Below, in pieces: positions 50,188 through 58,178 of a stretch of 64,000 bases of DNA (its first letter is position 1; every line of letters starts with the position of its first letter). The notes beneath the pieces were generated by a model that worked only from the letters and a program-made list of their open reading frames with translations, made no database searches and was not told the DNA's origin. A program made the position numbers and the translations under genes. Origin of the DNA: an uncultured Clostridia bacterium (GTDB lineage Bacteria > Bacillota > Clostridia > Christensenellales > Borkfalkiaceae). The stretch covers positions 183,508-247,507 of the forward strand of contig CAKQRE010000026.1 of NCBI GenBank assembly GCA_934271265.1, written 5' to 3'.

Positions 50188-50879
50188 TGGAAGAATCGAT
50201 CGGCGTTGTGCCGAAACATATCGGATTTATCATGGACGGAAACGGCAGATGGGCGACAGCCCGCAAAAAGCCGAGAACGTTCGGGCATCAGAAAGGAGCG
50301 GACGTGATCGAAGAGGTCGTGTCCGCCTGTTTCTCCCGCGGGGTGGAGGCGGTGAGCCTTTATGCCTTTTCGACGGAGAACTGGTCGAGACCGAAAGAAG
50401 AGATCGACAAAATTTTCGATCTGCTCCGCAAGTTTCTCATGCGGTATTCCGGGAAGCTGATCGACGAAAAGATCCGTCTCGTGATATCGGGCGAGCTTTC
50501 CGCCCTCCCCTCCGGACTAAGGAAGGAATGCGAAAAGAGAATTCTTGAGACAAAAGATTTTACCGGCAAAACGCTGAACATCGCGATCAATTACGGCTCC
50601 CGCGCGGAAATCGTGCGCGCGATGAACCTTCTGAAAAACAAGGCGGGGGAGATTACGGAAGAAGACGTTTCTTCCTGCCTGTATACGGCGGGGCTTCCCG
50701 ATATCGACCTTGTTGTAAGAACGAGCGGAGAGAGACGGCTCAGCAATTTTTTTCTGTGGCAATGCGCTTACGCCGAGTTTTATTTTACCGACGTTCTGTG
50801 GCCGGATTTCCACGAAAAAGAACTTATAGACGCACTTATGTGGTTTTCACACCGCAAGCGCAGGTTCGGGGGTGTGTAA
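50187..50879 (+). CDS. uppS: isoprenyl (undecaprenyl) diphosphate synthase
   Basis: The 230-residue cis-prenyltransferase makes the undecaprenyl carrier of cell-wall synthesis. HIGFIMDGNGRWA (residues 10-22) holds the catalytic aspartate; GHQKGAD, LYAFSTENW and RTSGERRLSNFFLWQ are the other conserved regions. Start chosen at ATG 50187, overlapping the frr stop. One base separates its stop from cdsA. Confidence 0.97.
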   Translation: MEESIGVVPKHIGFIMDGNGRWATARKKPRTFGHQKGADVIEEVVSACFSRGVEAVSLYAFSTENWSRPKEEIDKIFDLLRKFLMRYSGKLIDEKIRLVISGELSALPSGLRKECEKRILETKDFTGKTLNIAINYGSRAEIVRAMNLLKNKAGEITEEDVSSCLYTAGLPDIDLVVRTSGERRLSNFFLWQCAYAEFYFTDVLWPDFHEKELIDALMWFSHRKRRFGGV

Positions 50880-50880
50880 T

Positions 50881-51702
50881 ATGTTAAAGCGCACGATCAC
50901 GGGCGCCGTGATGACGGCACTCGTTGTCGGAGTATTCTTTTTACGACTTATCGACGTCAGGTTTTTCGATCTGATGCTTTTGTTTATTGCGGGAACGGGC
51001 ACGTTCGAGCTTACACGCGCCTTCGGTGACAGGATCACCAAAGCGCAGAAGATCGTTTCGTGCGTTTTCCCCTTTGTTTTATATCCCGTTTACGTGTTTT
51101 TCGGCATTCAGTGGTCGGTTGCCGCGATGGTGGGATTTGCGCTTCTTTTGCTGTCTCTCCTCGTGATCGATCATAAAACGGTAACGGTGGAAGGAGTGGG
51201 CTTGTCCCTCTTTGCCGAAGCGTATCCCTCGTGTATCCTTCTTTCCGTTCTCGTGTTAAACCATGCGGATAACCTGGAGGCTTTGATCCTTTGTTTTGTG
51301 ATCGCCCCTTGTGCGGACGTTTTCGCCTATCTTGTCGGAAGCCTTCTGAAAGGGAAAAAACTCTGCCCGGAAATCAGCCCGAAAAAGACGATCAGCGGTG
51401 CTATAGGCGGACTTATCGGCGGCATCGTCGGCAGTATCGTCGTGTATTTCTGCGTCGGGAACCTTTACTTTTCTTCCCGCGCGATCGATTGTTTGTTCTT
51501 CGGCGCGATCGGTCTTGTCGGCTCCCTGCTGACCGAATTCGGCGACCTTGCGGAAAGCATGATCAAACGGAAAACGGGAATCAAGGACATGGGAAATCTT
51601 TTCCCCGGGCACGGCGGCATGCTTGACCGTATCGACGGCATGATGTTCGCTTCCGCATTTTTGTGCTTCGTTTTTACGCTTTTGCAAACCTGCATGGCGT
51701 GA
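50881..51702 (+). CDS. cdsA: phosphatidate cytidylyltransferase
   Basis: The 273-residue polytopic enzyme makes CDP-diacylglycerol for phospholipid synthesis. The CDS signature GDLAESMIKRKTGIKDMGNLFPGHGGMLDRIDGMM lies at about residues 221-255; eight or so membrane helices precede it. The reading starts at ATG 50881, one base after the uppS stop. Family order uppS-cdsA-dxr-rseP supports the name. Confidence 0.96.
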   Translation: MLKRTITGAVMTALVVGVFFLRLIDVRFFDLMLLFIAGTGTFELTRAFGDRITKAQKIVSCVFPFVLYPVYVFFGIQWSVAAMVGFALLLLSLLVIDHKTVTVEGVGLSLFAEAYPSCILLSVLVLNHADNLEALILCFVIAPCADVFAYLVGSLLKGKKLCPEISPKKTISGAIGGLIGGIVGSIVVYFCVGNLYFSSRAIDCLFFGAIGLVGSLLTEFGDLAESMIKRKTGIKDMGNLFPGHGGMLDRIDGMMFASAFLCFVFTLLQTCMA

Positions 51703-51758
51703 AAAGGTTATAATTATCGTATAAACGAATAAAATAAGGAAGAAAGGCTGAAACAGAA

Positions 51759-52904
51759 ATGATCAGAATCGCTTTGCTCGGCAGTACGGGCTCGATCGGC
51801 AGACAGGTTCTTTCCACGGTGGCGAGATATCCGGATAAGTTTTCGGTCGTTTCGCTTGCGGCGGGTTCCAACGCCGCTCTTTTAAAAGAACAGGCAGAAG
51901 AGTTTCATCCGTCCGTCTGTTGTCTGTCGGATCCTTCCGGGGCGTGCGGTTTGTCCGATTTTCCGCGCGGCGTTTCCCTGTATACGGGTCCGAACGCGCC
52001 GATGCATGCGGTCACGGAGGACTGCGATATCGTTTTTGCCGCCATGTCCGGGTTTGCGGGGCTTGCCCCCGTGCTCGAAGGCATTTCCCTCGGGAAGACG
52101 ATCGCGCTTGCCAATAAAGAGACCCTCGTTGCCGGGGGAGATCTCGTAATGAAACGTGCGGAGGAGAAGGGCGTGAAGATCGTGCCCGTCGATTCCGAAC
52201 ATTCCGCGATCTTTCAGTGTCTGAATTTTGACAGGAAAGCCCCGTTTAAAAGCCTGATCATTACGGCGAGCGGCGGCGCGTTCCGCAATTTTTCCAAAGA
52301 GGAGATCGCGGGAAAGAAAGCCGCCGAGGCTTTGAAACACCCTAACTGGACGATGGGCGCAAAGATCACGATAGACTGCGCCACTATGCTCAATAAAGGG
52401 CTTGAAGTGATAGAAGCCTGTCATTTATACGGCGCACCCCTCGAAAAAGTGCGGGCGGTCGTTCATCCGGAAAGCGTCGTTCATTCCATGGTGGAATTCG
52501 ATGACGGCGCGGTGATGGCGCAGCTCGGATTTCCCTCGATGGAACTTCCCATTCAGCTCGCCCTGACCTATCCCGAGAGACTTCCGACGGGGATCCCGCC
52601 CCTCGATCTCATAGGGAAAACGTTGCACTTCGACAAGATCGACGAGGAGAAGTATCCCTGTTTTCCGCTCGCGCTCCGTTCCTTCCGCATGGGCGACAAT
52701 TACCCCTGCGCGATGAATGCGGCGAACGAGGTTGCGGTAGGGCTGTATCTGAAAGACGAGATCTCATTTTACGATATCCCGAAGCTGATCGATTTCGCGA
52801 TCGGGAAGACGGCGAGGGAGAAGGTTACGGACGAAAGAGTTTTGACGGAAACGGACGCCGCGGCGCGGGCTTACGCGCTTGAAAAATTCCATACGCTCCG
52901 GTAG
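51759..52904 (+). CDS. dxr: 1-deoxy-D-xylulose 5-phosphate reductoisomerase
   Basis: The 381-residue NADPH enzyme catalyses the first committed step of the MEP isoprenoid pathway. The nucleotide motif LLGSTGSIGRQVL (residues 5-17), ALANKETLVAGG, PVDSEHSAIFQCL, TASGGAFR and HPNWTMGAKITIDCATMLNKGLE are conserved. With ispE at 56634 and uppS upstream it shows that the organism uses the MEP pathway. 56 bases after cdsA. Confidence 0.97.
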   Translation: MIRIALLGSTGSIGRQVLSTVARYPDKFSVVSLAAGSNAALLKEQAEEFHPSVCCLSDPSGACGLSDFPRGVSLYTGPNAPMHAVTEDCDIVFAAMSGFAGLAPVLEGISLGKTIALANKETLVAGGDLVMKRAEEKGVKIVPVDSEHSAIFQCLNFDRKAPFKSLIITASGGAFRNFSKEEIAGKKAAEALKHPNWTMGAKITIDCATMLNKGLEVIEACHLYGAPLEKVRAVVHPESVVHSMVEFDDGAVMAQLGFPSMELPIQLALTYPERLPTGIPPLDLIGKTLHFDKIDEEKYPCFPLALRSFRMGDNYPCAMNAANEVAVGLYLKDEISFYDIPKLIDFAIGKTAREKVTDERVLTETDAAARAYALEKFHTLR

Positions 52905-52996
52905 GGCTTGTCGGGTTCCGACAAAATTACGCATAAGGCTGCCGTCCGGCGGATCGGTCCGACGGCGGGTACCGGAGAGAATCAAGGAGATATTAC

Positions 52997-54388
52997 ATGA
53001 CGGTTAATTTGTTGTCCTTCGCGTCCGTGATGAAATCGGTGGGATACGTGTTACTTGCGCTGCTGATCCTTATGATCATGATCACGGTACACGAATTCGG
53101 ACATTACACGGTGGGAAAGATTTTTAAATTCAAGATCAACGAATTTGCGATCGGAATGGGTCCCGCCATATTCAAGAGAAAAAAGAAAAACGGAGAGATC
53201 TTTTCCGTAAGGCTTTTCCCTTTCGGCGGGTTTTGCGCGTTCGAGGGGGAGGACGAAGAAAAGGATACGGACGGGGCTTTCAATAAAAAGAAACCATGGC
53301 AAAGGATCCTGGTTCTGCTTGCCGGGGCTACGATGAATTATCTGCTTGCCCTGCTCATCATCATGATCTCCATGAACGTTTACGGGCAGACGCTGTTCGG
53401 CGCGGCGATCGTTCAGCCGAACGATACCGAGGCGGTGTTTGCGGAAAACAGTTTGCAAAACGGCGATTATATCGTTTCAATTACCAGGAACGGGAAAAAA
53501 CATTCCGTGTTTATGGCAACCGATCTCGTCAACGCGCTCAACCACGGGAAAAGGCTTGAGATCGTATATGCGGAAGTCGTGCGGGACGGGGAAAAGCAAA
53601 CCGTACCCGTTGCCCTTCGCTCGGACGTGGAATGTAAAAACCTTACGGAAGTGAATAAGGCTTACGAAGCGCTCGGGATCGGCGGCGCGATGCAGGTTGC
53701 CGCAAGCGACGGCGGGGTCTTCGAAACGAGCGATTATATACTGAAGATCAACGATCGGGAAGATTATAAAGACTGTACGTTTATTTTCAACGAAGAAGAT
53801 TTCTTGAAAAGCGTGAAGGACAAAACGCTCGGCGAGCAGGTTTCCTTTTACGTTTCCCGCGGAGGGAAAAGGATCGTCGTGGAAAAAACGCTCGATTCCT
53901 TCTGGGAAACGACGGATAAAACGGACGTTTCCGCCGTGTTCTCTTATTTCGGCATCACCGGTTACGAAAAGGCATATTATACCGATTCCGCGTCGATCAG
54001 GCTCGGGTTTTTCCGCTCGATCGGCAATTCCTTCCTTTATTCTTTCAAGATCGGCGGAACGGTATTCCGCACTTTAGGTCAGCTTTTAACGGGTAAACTC
54101 GGGTTAAACGCCGTCGGCGGGACGGTCACGACGATCGTGCAGACCTCGAAGATCGTGAGCTACGGATTGCGTTACGCCCTCGAGATCACGGCGTTTATCG
54201 GCGTGAATCTCGCGGTGTTCAATCTCCTTCCGATCCCCGCGCTGGACGGTTCCCGCGCGCTGTTCTGCCTGATCGAATGGATCCGTAAAAAACCGATCAA
54301 TCGCACGGTGGAAGGGATCATTCACACCGTCGGGTTGTTTCTCATTCTCGGATTCGCGATCCTGGTGGATATTCTTCAGTTTATTTAA
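52997..54388 (+). CDS. rseP: RseP-type site-2 intramembrane protease
   Basis: A 463-residue M50 zinc protease: HEFGH at residues 32-36, third ligand in NLLPIPALDGSRALF near residue 410, four membrane helices. The middle region (about 120-330) is a divergent PDZ-like domain, longer and less canonical than in E. coli RseP. It would cleave anti-sigma factors or leftover signal peptides. Its position behind dxr is conserved across bacteria. Distinct from the SpoIVFB paralogue at 6957. Confidence 0.93.
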   Translation: MTVNLLSFASVMKSVGYVLLALLILMIMITVHEFGHYTVGKIFKFKINEFAIGMGPAIFKRKKKNGEIFSVRLFPFGGFCAFEGEDEEKDTDGAFNKKKPWQRILVLLAGATMNYLLALLIIMISMNVYGQTLFGAAIVQPNDTEAVFAENSLQNGDYIVSITRNGKKHSVFMATDLVNALNHGKRLEIVYAEVVRDGEKQTVPVALRSDVECKNLTEVNKAYEALGIGGAMQVAASDGGVFETSDYILKINDREDYKDCTFIFNEEDFLKSVKDKTLGEQVSFYVSRGGKRIVVEKTLDSFWETTDKTDVSAVFSYFGITGYEKAYYTDSASIRLGFFRSIGNSFLYSFKIGGTVFRTLGQLLTGKLGLNAVGGTVTTIVQTSKIVSYGLRYALEITAFIGVNLAVFNLLPIPALDGSRALFCLIEWIRKKPINRTVEGIIHTVGLFLILGFAILVDILQFI

Positions 54389-54399
54389 TATTTATCGTT

Positions 54400-54411
54400 T
54401 AATCGGCTTAT
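54400..54411 (-). repeat. 12-bp repeat (reverse) TAATCGGCTTAT
   Basis: Exact reverse copy of ATAAGCCGATTA, 11 bases after the rseP stop. Confidence 0.7.
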
Positions 54412-54412
54412 A

Positions 54413-54452
54413 TAAGGACTTTCGTGTTGATATGAAGGTCCTTTTACTTTAT
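54413..54452 (+). terminator. terminator after rseP
   Basis: AAGGACTTTC pairs with GAAGGTCCTT (one mismatch), followed by TTACTTT. Confidence 0.65.
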
Positions 54453-54532
54453 TTCGGTAACAACGGATAAAGCCGCGGCATACGATATAACAGGGGTGAC
54501 GAAAAACGGAACCCCTTCGGAGGTCACGAAAG

Positions 54533-54664
54533 ATGAGAGGGGAAATTCTTGCGATCGGGATTATCGTGCTGATGTGTTGTACGGATCGCTGCAGACGACC
54601 GCCTTGCCCGTGCCCGAAAAGAGAGCCGCGCCCCGAATGTTTTTGCAGAAAGTATTGCAGATAG
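54533..54664 (+). CDS. 43-residue cysteine-rich peptide with hydrophobic N-terminus
   Basis: The translation is MRGEILAIGIIVLMCCTD followed by RCRRPPCPCPKREPRPECF and CRKYCR. It has eight cysteines (15, 16, 20, 25, 27, 36, 38, 42), many Arg/Pro residues and a short hydrophobic stretch (residues 5-14) that could be a membrane anchor or signal. The Shine-Dalgarno GGAGG (54519-54523) is 9 bases before the ATG, and a terminator follows at 54747. The composition suggests a disulfide- or metal-stabilised small protein, as in spore coat peptides or antimicrobial peptides. A sigma-K-like promoter about 45 bases upstream of the ATG would place it late in sporulation. It is unrecognised; coding status is supported by the ribosome site and cysteine pattern only. 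Confidence 0.5.
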   Translation: MRGEILAIGIIVLMCCTDRCRRPPCPCPKREPRPECFCRKYCR

Positions 54665-54746
54665 CCGTCGGAGCGGTGCGGAGTAACCGGACACGAGAGC
54701 GAAATTCCGAAGATACGAAAGCGGGAAACAAAAGAAGAAAAGAACG

Positions 54747-54784
54747 AAAAAAGGGAGAGCGCGGTTATTTGCGCCCTCCTTTTC
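54747..54784 (+). terminator. terminator after the cysteine-rich peptide
   Basis: AAAAAAGGGAGAGCGC pairs imperfectly with GCGCCCTCCTTTT, loop GGTTATTT. Confidence 0.65.
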
Positions 54785-54839
54785 AAATTCAGAGTTTTCC
54801 GTGTTTTTCTTGTATGTCGACGGGAAAAGACGGAAACGT

Positions 54840-54868
54840 TTGCTTTTTTTGCGGGATTCGTATATAAT
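54840..54868 (+). promoter_or_regulatory. promoter of the SPOCS-LysM gene
   Basis: TTGCTT (54840-54845), 17-base spacer, TATAAT (54863-54868). The leader to 55064 is about 190 bases and includes no recognised element. Confidence 0.75.
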
Positions 54869-55063
54869 AAAAACGGTTTGACGCGAAAACCCCTGAAACC
54901 TTCTTGTCCGCGATCCGTCATAAACGGCGGGGAATACGCATATAGTGAAACAGCAGGGCGGAAAAGGAACTATTGAATACCGGAGCATTCCGCCCGATTC
55001 GCCCGTGCGCAGGCGGCGAAAAGCCGCCCGTCGTATTTCCGGGAATGGGAGGTTTTGAAAAGA

Positions 55064-56533
55064 ATGGAAGCTGGGTATGTAACGCTCGAACCGGAAAAAC
55101 GGCTGAGCGCAAGCGTAAAGGCGGTAGCGGAAACGCCGGTCGCGACGGGTGAGGAAGTCAAAAAGCCGTTGTCTCTTTCGGCGGCGGTCTTCCCGCTTTC
55201 CGCAGAGCAGAAAGAGGACGGAACTTTCGTGAGAGCGCAGGCGGTGTTCACGCTTGTGTATCTTGCGGAAAACGGCTGCAAAAAAAGCGAGAGCGTTGCG
55301 GAAGTCGAAGGTCTTCTTCCGTTAAAGGGGAAAGCGACTGTGAGCCTTTCTCTGTCCGACGTTCGTTATTCCCGCTTAGATCAGGGGTTTACCGCATACG
55401 CCGCGGTTCTGATCTCGGGCGAAGCGGTCGAAAAAGAACCGGTAAGCTGCGTGACGGGCGAAGACGGTGCGTTTGTGAAAGAGAAAACGGAAACGATCGA
55501 AACTGGCACGGGGATAACGACGGGCAGCCTTCTCCTCGAAGACGAATTTGAACTGAATTATCCCGTGGAGAACGTTCTTTCCCACCGCGAAGAGGTGTGC
55601 GTAACGAAGGTGCAGGGCGGGATCTCTTCCGTGATCGCGGAAGGAGAAGTCGCCGTTTATCTTGCGGTGATGCCTTTGGCGGAAAACGGGGAGATCGTTC
55701 GCGAAAAGAGAAAGATTCCTTTTCGCTGCGAGTTCGAAAACGGCGGGGCTCTTCCGACCATGAAAGCGCGTTGCGACGCGGAGATCAGAAAAGTCGCATT
55801 CCGCGTGGCGACGGACGACGTGAAGAACAGGTCGGTCGTCTCTTCGGAGATCTCGCTTGGCTTTTACGGCGAGGCAACGGACGAACAAAGCGTTACCGTC
55901 GCCGCCGATCTGTACAGTCGGACGGCAAAACTCGAGACGGAAAGGACGGATATTTCGTCTTCTCTGTTTTTCGGACAGAAAACGGAACGGGTGAACGTGA
56001 GCGAAAAATCGACGGGGGATATCCCGGAAGGGGGCAGACTGATCGCGCCGCTCGGGGAAAGGATCCTTTCCTGGTCGGTGACGGAGCGGGAAGGCTTCGT
56101 TACCGTAGACGGCATTGCGAAAGCCGATCTGCTTTTCCGTAACGGGGATAACGGCATTACTTCCGTTCCTTCGGAAACGCCTTTCTCTTTCGATCTCGCG
56201 GTTGAAGGAAAGGCGTGCGGCATTCGCCTTCACGCAGAGGATTTTTCCCCGAAACTCCGCGGCGGAGCGATCGAAACGGATTTTACCGTCGTGATTTCTT
56301 ATTGCGATTACGGAGAAAAGAAGATCTCCTGCATTTCCGCCGTCACGGAAACGGGGGAGAGGGAAAGATCGGACGCCGCGATCGGTATTTTTCTTCCGAA
56401 AAGGGGCGACGAATTGTGGGACGTCGCGAAACAACTCGGAGAAGACGGCGATTTTATCGCAAAACTGAACCCGGATCTTACTTTCCCTCTGACGGGAGAA
56501 GAGAGGATCGTTATTTACAGACAGAAAAAATAA
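55064..56533 (+). CDS. SPOCS (DUF3794) and LysM domain protein
   Basis: A 489-residue protein. Two or three SPOCS-like beta domains (about residues 20-130, 150-260 and 290-420, with ETIETGTGITTGSLLLEDEFELNYPVENVLSHREEV as the clearest DUF3794 pattern) precede a C-terminal LysM-like module (RGDELWDVAKQLGEDGDFIAKLNPDL...GEERIVIY, about 440-487). SPOCS proteins with LysM are spore coat or cortex-interface components of clostridia. No signal peptide, as expected for mother-cell coat proteins. ATG 55064 follows GGGAGG by 11 bases; a TTG nine bases earlier is too close. The neighbour ispE is a conserved partner in clostridia. Confidence 0.85.
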   Translation: MEAGYVTLEPEKRLSASVKAVAETPVATGEEVKKPLSLSAAVFPLSAEQKEDGTFVRAQAVFTLVYLAENGCKKSESVAEVEGLLPLKGKATVSLSLSDVRYSRLDQGFTAYAAVLISGEAVEKEPVSCVTGEDGAFVKEKTETIETGTGITTGSLLLEDEFELNYPVENVLSHREEVCVTKVQGGISSVIAEGEVAVYLAVMPLAENGEIVREKRKIPFRCEFENGGALPTMKARCDAEIRKVAFRVATDDVKNRSVVSSEISLGFYGEATDEQSVTVAADLYSRTAKLETERTDISSSLFFGQKTERVNVSEKSTGDIPEGGRLIAPLGERILSWSVTEREGFVTVDGIAKADLLFRNGDNGITSVPSETPFSFDLAVEGKACGIRLHAEDFSPKLRGGAIETDFTVVISYCDYGEKKISCISAVTETGERERSDAAIGIFLPKRGDELWDVAKQLGEDGDFIAKLNPDLTFPLTGEERIVIYRQKK

Positions 56534-56633
56534 CCGCCCGCCGTTTTCCCGCGATATCGGGCAAGGTTCGTATTATTCTTGCCGGGCATACGGATACAGA
56601 ACGGGAAAGCGAAAGCGGGCGTAAAGGATACAG

Positions 56634-57524
56634 ATGAAAGTACACGTAAAGGCATATGCGAAAATCAATTTATCGCTTGCGGTCACGGGGACGAAAAACG
56701 GGTATCACATGCTCGATTCCCTTGTTACCACGATTGATCTCTTTGACAAAATCTCCCTGTCTTCCGGAAAAGGCGGGGAGATCGGTCTTGTCGTAAAAAA
56801 TGCGGAGGTCGATATTCCGAAAGAGAAAAACAACGCCTATAAGGCGATTAAACTCTATTCCGAGCGTTTCCGAACCGGTGGGGCAAACATGGTTATACGC
56901 AAGGGGATCCCTTTCGGCGGCGGGCTCGGCGGAAGTTCGGCAGACGTTGCCGGCGCTCTTCTCGCAATGGAAAAATTGTATCGCACGGGAGAGGATCTGA
57001 AACCTCTTGCCGACGAACTCGGAAGCGATTCGGGATACCTTCTCGGCGGCGGTTTCGCACGCCTTACGGGGCGGGGAGATATTGTGGAGCCGCTCGGAGT
57101 TTTGCCCGGATATTACGTTCTTCTGCTCTTTGCGGAAGGAGGCGTTTCCACCCCGGAGTGCTTCCGCCGTTATGACGAAACGGCGAAAGAGAATTTTGAC
57201 TGCGACAATCGGGAGCTTGCGTCTCTTCTTCTGAACGGGGATCTTTCCGAAGCGGGAAAGATCGCAAATAACGTACTGACCGACGCCGCCGTCTCGCTGA
57301 ATGGGAGCGTGGGGCGAAATCTCGCGGAACTGAAAGCCCTTTCTCCTTCTTTTTACGGCATGAGCGGGAGCGGCGGAACGACGTTCGCTCTATACGAGGA
57401 TGCCGAACTTGCCCGCTGGGCGGCGGATAAACTGAGGAAAAAGGATATCGACTGTCTCGTTACGAGAACGATCGACGTCGGAAAAAATAATTCAAGCCAT
57501 GGTTTTATGCGTATTTTCGGCTGA
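56634..57524 (+). CDS. ispE: 4-diphosphocytidyl-2-C-methyl-D-erythritol kinase
   Basis: The 296-residue GHMP kinase is the fourth step of the MEP pathway. AYAKINLSLAVTGTKNGYH is the N-terminal signature; PFGGGLGGSSADVAGAL is the ATP-binding loop; MSGSGGTTFALYED is the third GHMP motif. The C-terminal 25 residues extend slightly past the usual end. With dxr and uppS in the window, isoprenoid and cell-wall carrier supply is covered. Confidence 0.96.
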   Translation: MKVHVKAYAKINLSLAVTGTKNGYHMLDSLVTTIDLFDKISLSSGKGGEIGLVVKNAEVDIPKEKNNAYKAIKLYSERFRTGGANMVIRKGIPFGGGLGGSSADVAGALLAMEKLYRTGEDLKPLADELGSDSGYLLGGGFARLTGRGDIVEPLGVLPGYYVLLLFAEGGVSTPECFRRYDETAKENFDCDNRELASLLLNGDLSEAGKIANNVLTDAAVSLNGSVGRNLAELKALSPSFYGMSGSGGTTFALYEDAELARWAADKLRKKDIDCLVTRTIDVGKNNSSHGFMRIFG

Positions 57525-57569
57525 TTGGTGATAGCGAATGCTAAGCCTATGGAAAAACCTGAAAGAAAT

Positions 57570-57600
57570 GCCGGGGTGATCAAAATCGCCCCGGCATTTA
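57570..57600. terminator. bidirectional hairpin between ispE and the Sfp-type gene
   Basis: GCCGGGGTGAT pairs with ATCGCCCCGGC around CAAA. T-runs are short on both sides. Confidence 0.65.
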
Positions 57601-57648
57601 TAAGCGGCTTTTATCGGGATTTTCTGCTTTTGAAGCCGTTTACGGCTT

Positions 57649-58173
57649 TCAGAGAAGAAGGAGCGGAGAGGTGGGTTTTTCCCTTGCGGTGACGGAATAC
57701 ACGTAATCGCCGAGACGGAATGTAAACGTGGAGGCTCCCGCAAGCTCCCTGCGACCCTTCGGCGTATCCCGATCGAAAACGATATCCGAAAGGTTTTCCG
57801 TAATGTTTCCGCCGAAATATTTGACCGCGCTTTCTTTTTTCGTCCATACGGCGAGAAAATCGAAAGCGCATTTTATTTTGGGAAATTCTTCTTCCGCGTA
57901 AAAACGTTTCGTCAGTTTTTCGTAATCGTTTATCTTTCTTCCGGTCGGTTCCACGTCGATCCCGACGGGAAAATCGGATACGGCTATCATCACGATCCCG
58001 CTTGTGTGTGAGATCGAAAAATGCGGTTTATCGGCTCCGAGCCCGGGTTTTCCGTTTTCGTTGAACACGAGATCGTCCTCTTTTGCGAAAACGTTCCGAT
58101 AGCGGGCGAGAATATGAAAAAGCATTTCGTGCGATTTTTCTTTTTCGACGTAAGAATAATACAGTTTGGTCAT
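57649..58173 (-). CDS. 4'-phosphopantetheinyl transferase (Sfp type)
   Basis: A 174-residue enzyme that loads phosphopantetheine from CoA onto carrier proteins. The motifs FSISHTSG, GIDVEPTGR (magnesium-binding Asp and Glu) and FLAVWTKKESAVKYFGG are those of the Sfp family. At 174 residues it is shorter than Sfp (about 224), nearer to compact stand-alone forms. No polyketide or peptide synthetase is in the window; it may serve a fatty-acid carrier or a distant cluster. Downstream on the minus strand of trkH (5-base gap), so possibly in the same transcript. Confidence 0.88.
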   Translation of the reverse strand: MTKLYYSYVEKEKSHEMLFHILARYRNVFAKEDDLVFNENGKPGLGADKPHFSISHTSGIVMIAVSDFPVGIDVEPTGRKINDYEKLTKRFYAEEEFPKIKCAFDFLAVWTKKESAVKYFGGNITENLSDIVFDRDTPKGRRELAGASTFTFRLGDYVYSVTAREKPTSPLLLL

Positions 58174-58178
58174 AAGCG

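Larger units (their letters stand above)
54389..54532. other. gap between rseP and the cysteine-rich peptide gene
   Basis: It holds a copy of the 12-bp word, the rseP terminator and a possible sigma-K-type promoter: ACA (54460-54462), 16 bases, CATACGATA (54479-54487), where CATANNNTA is the sigma-K -10 consensus. Confidence 0.4.
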
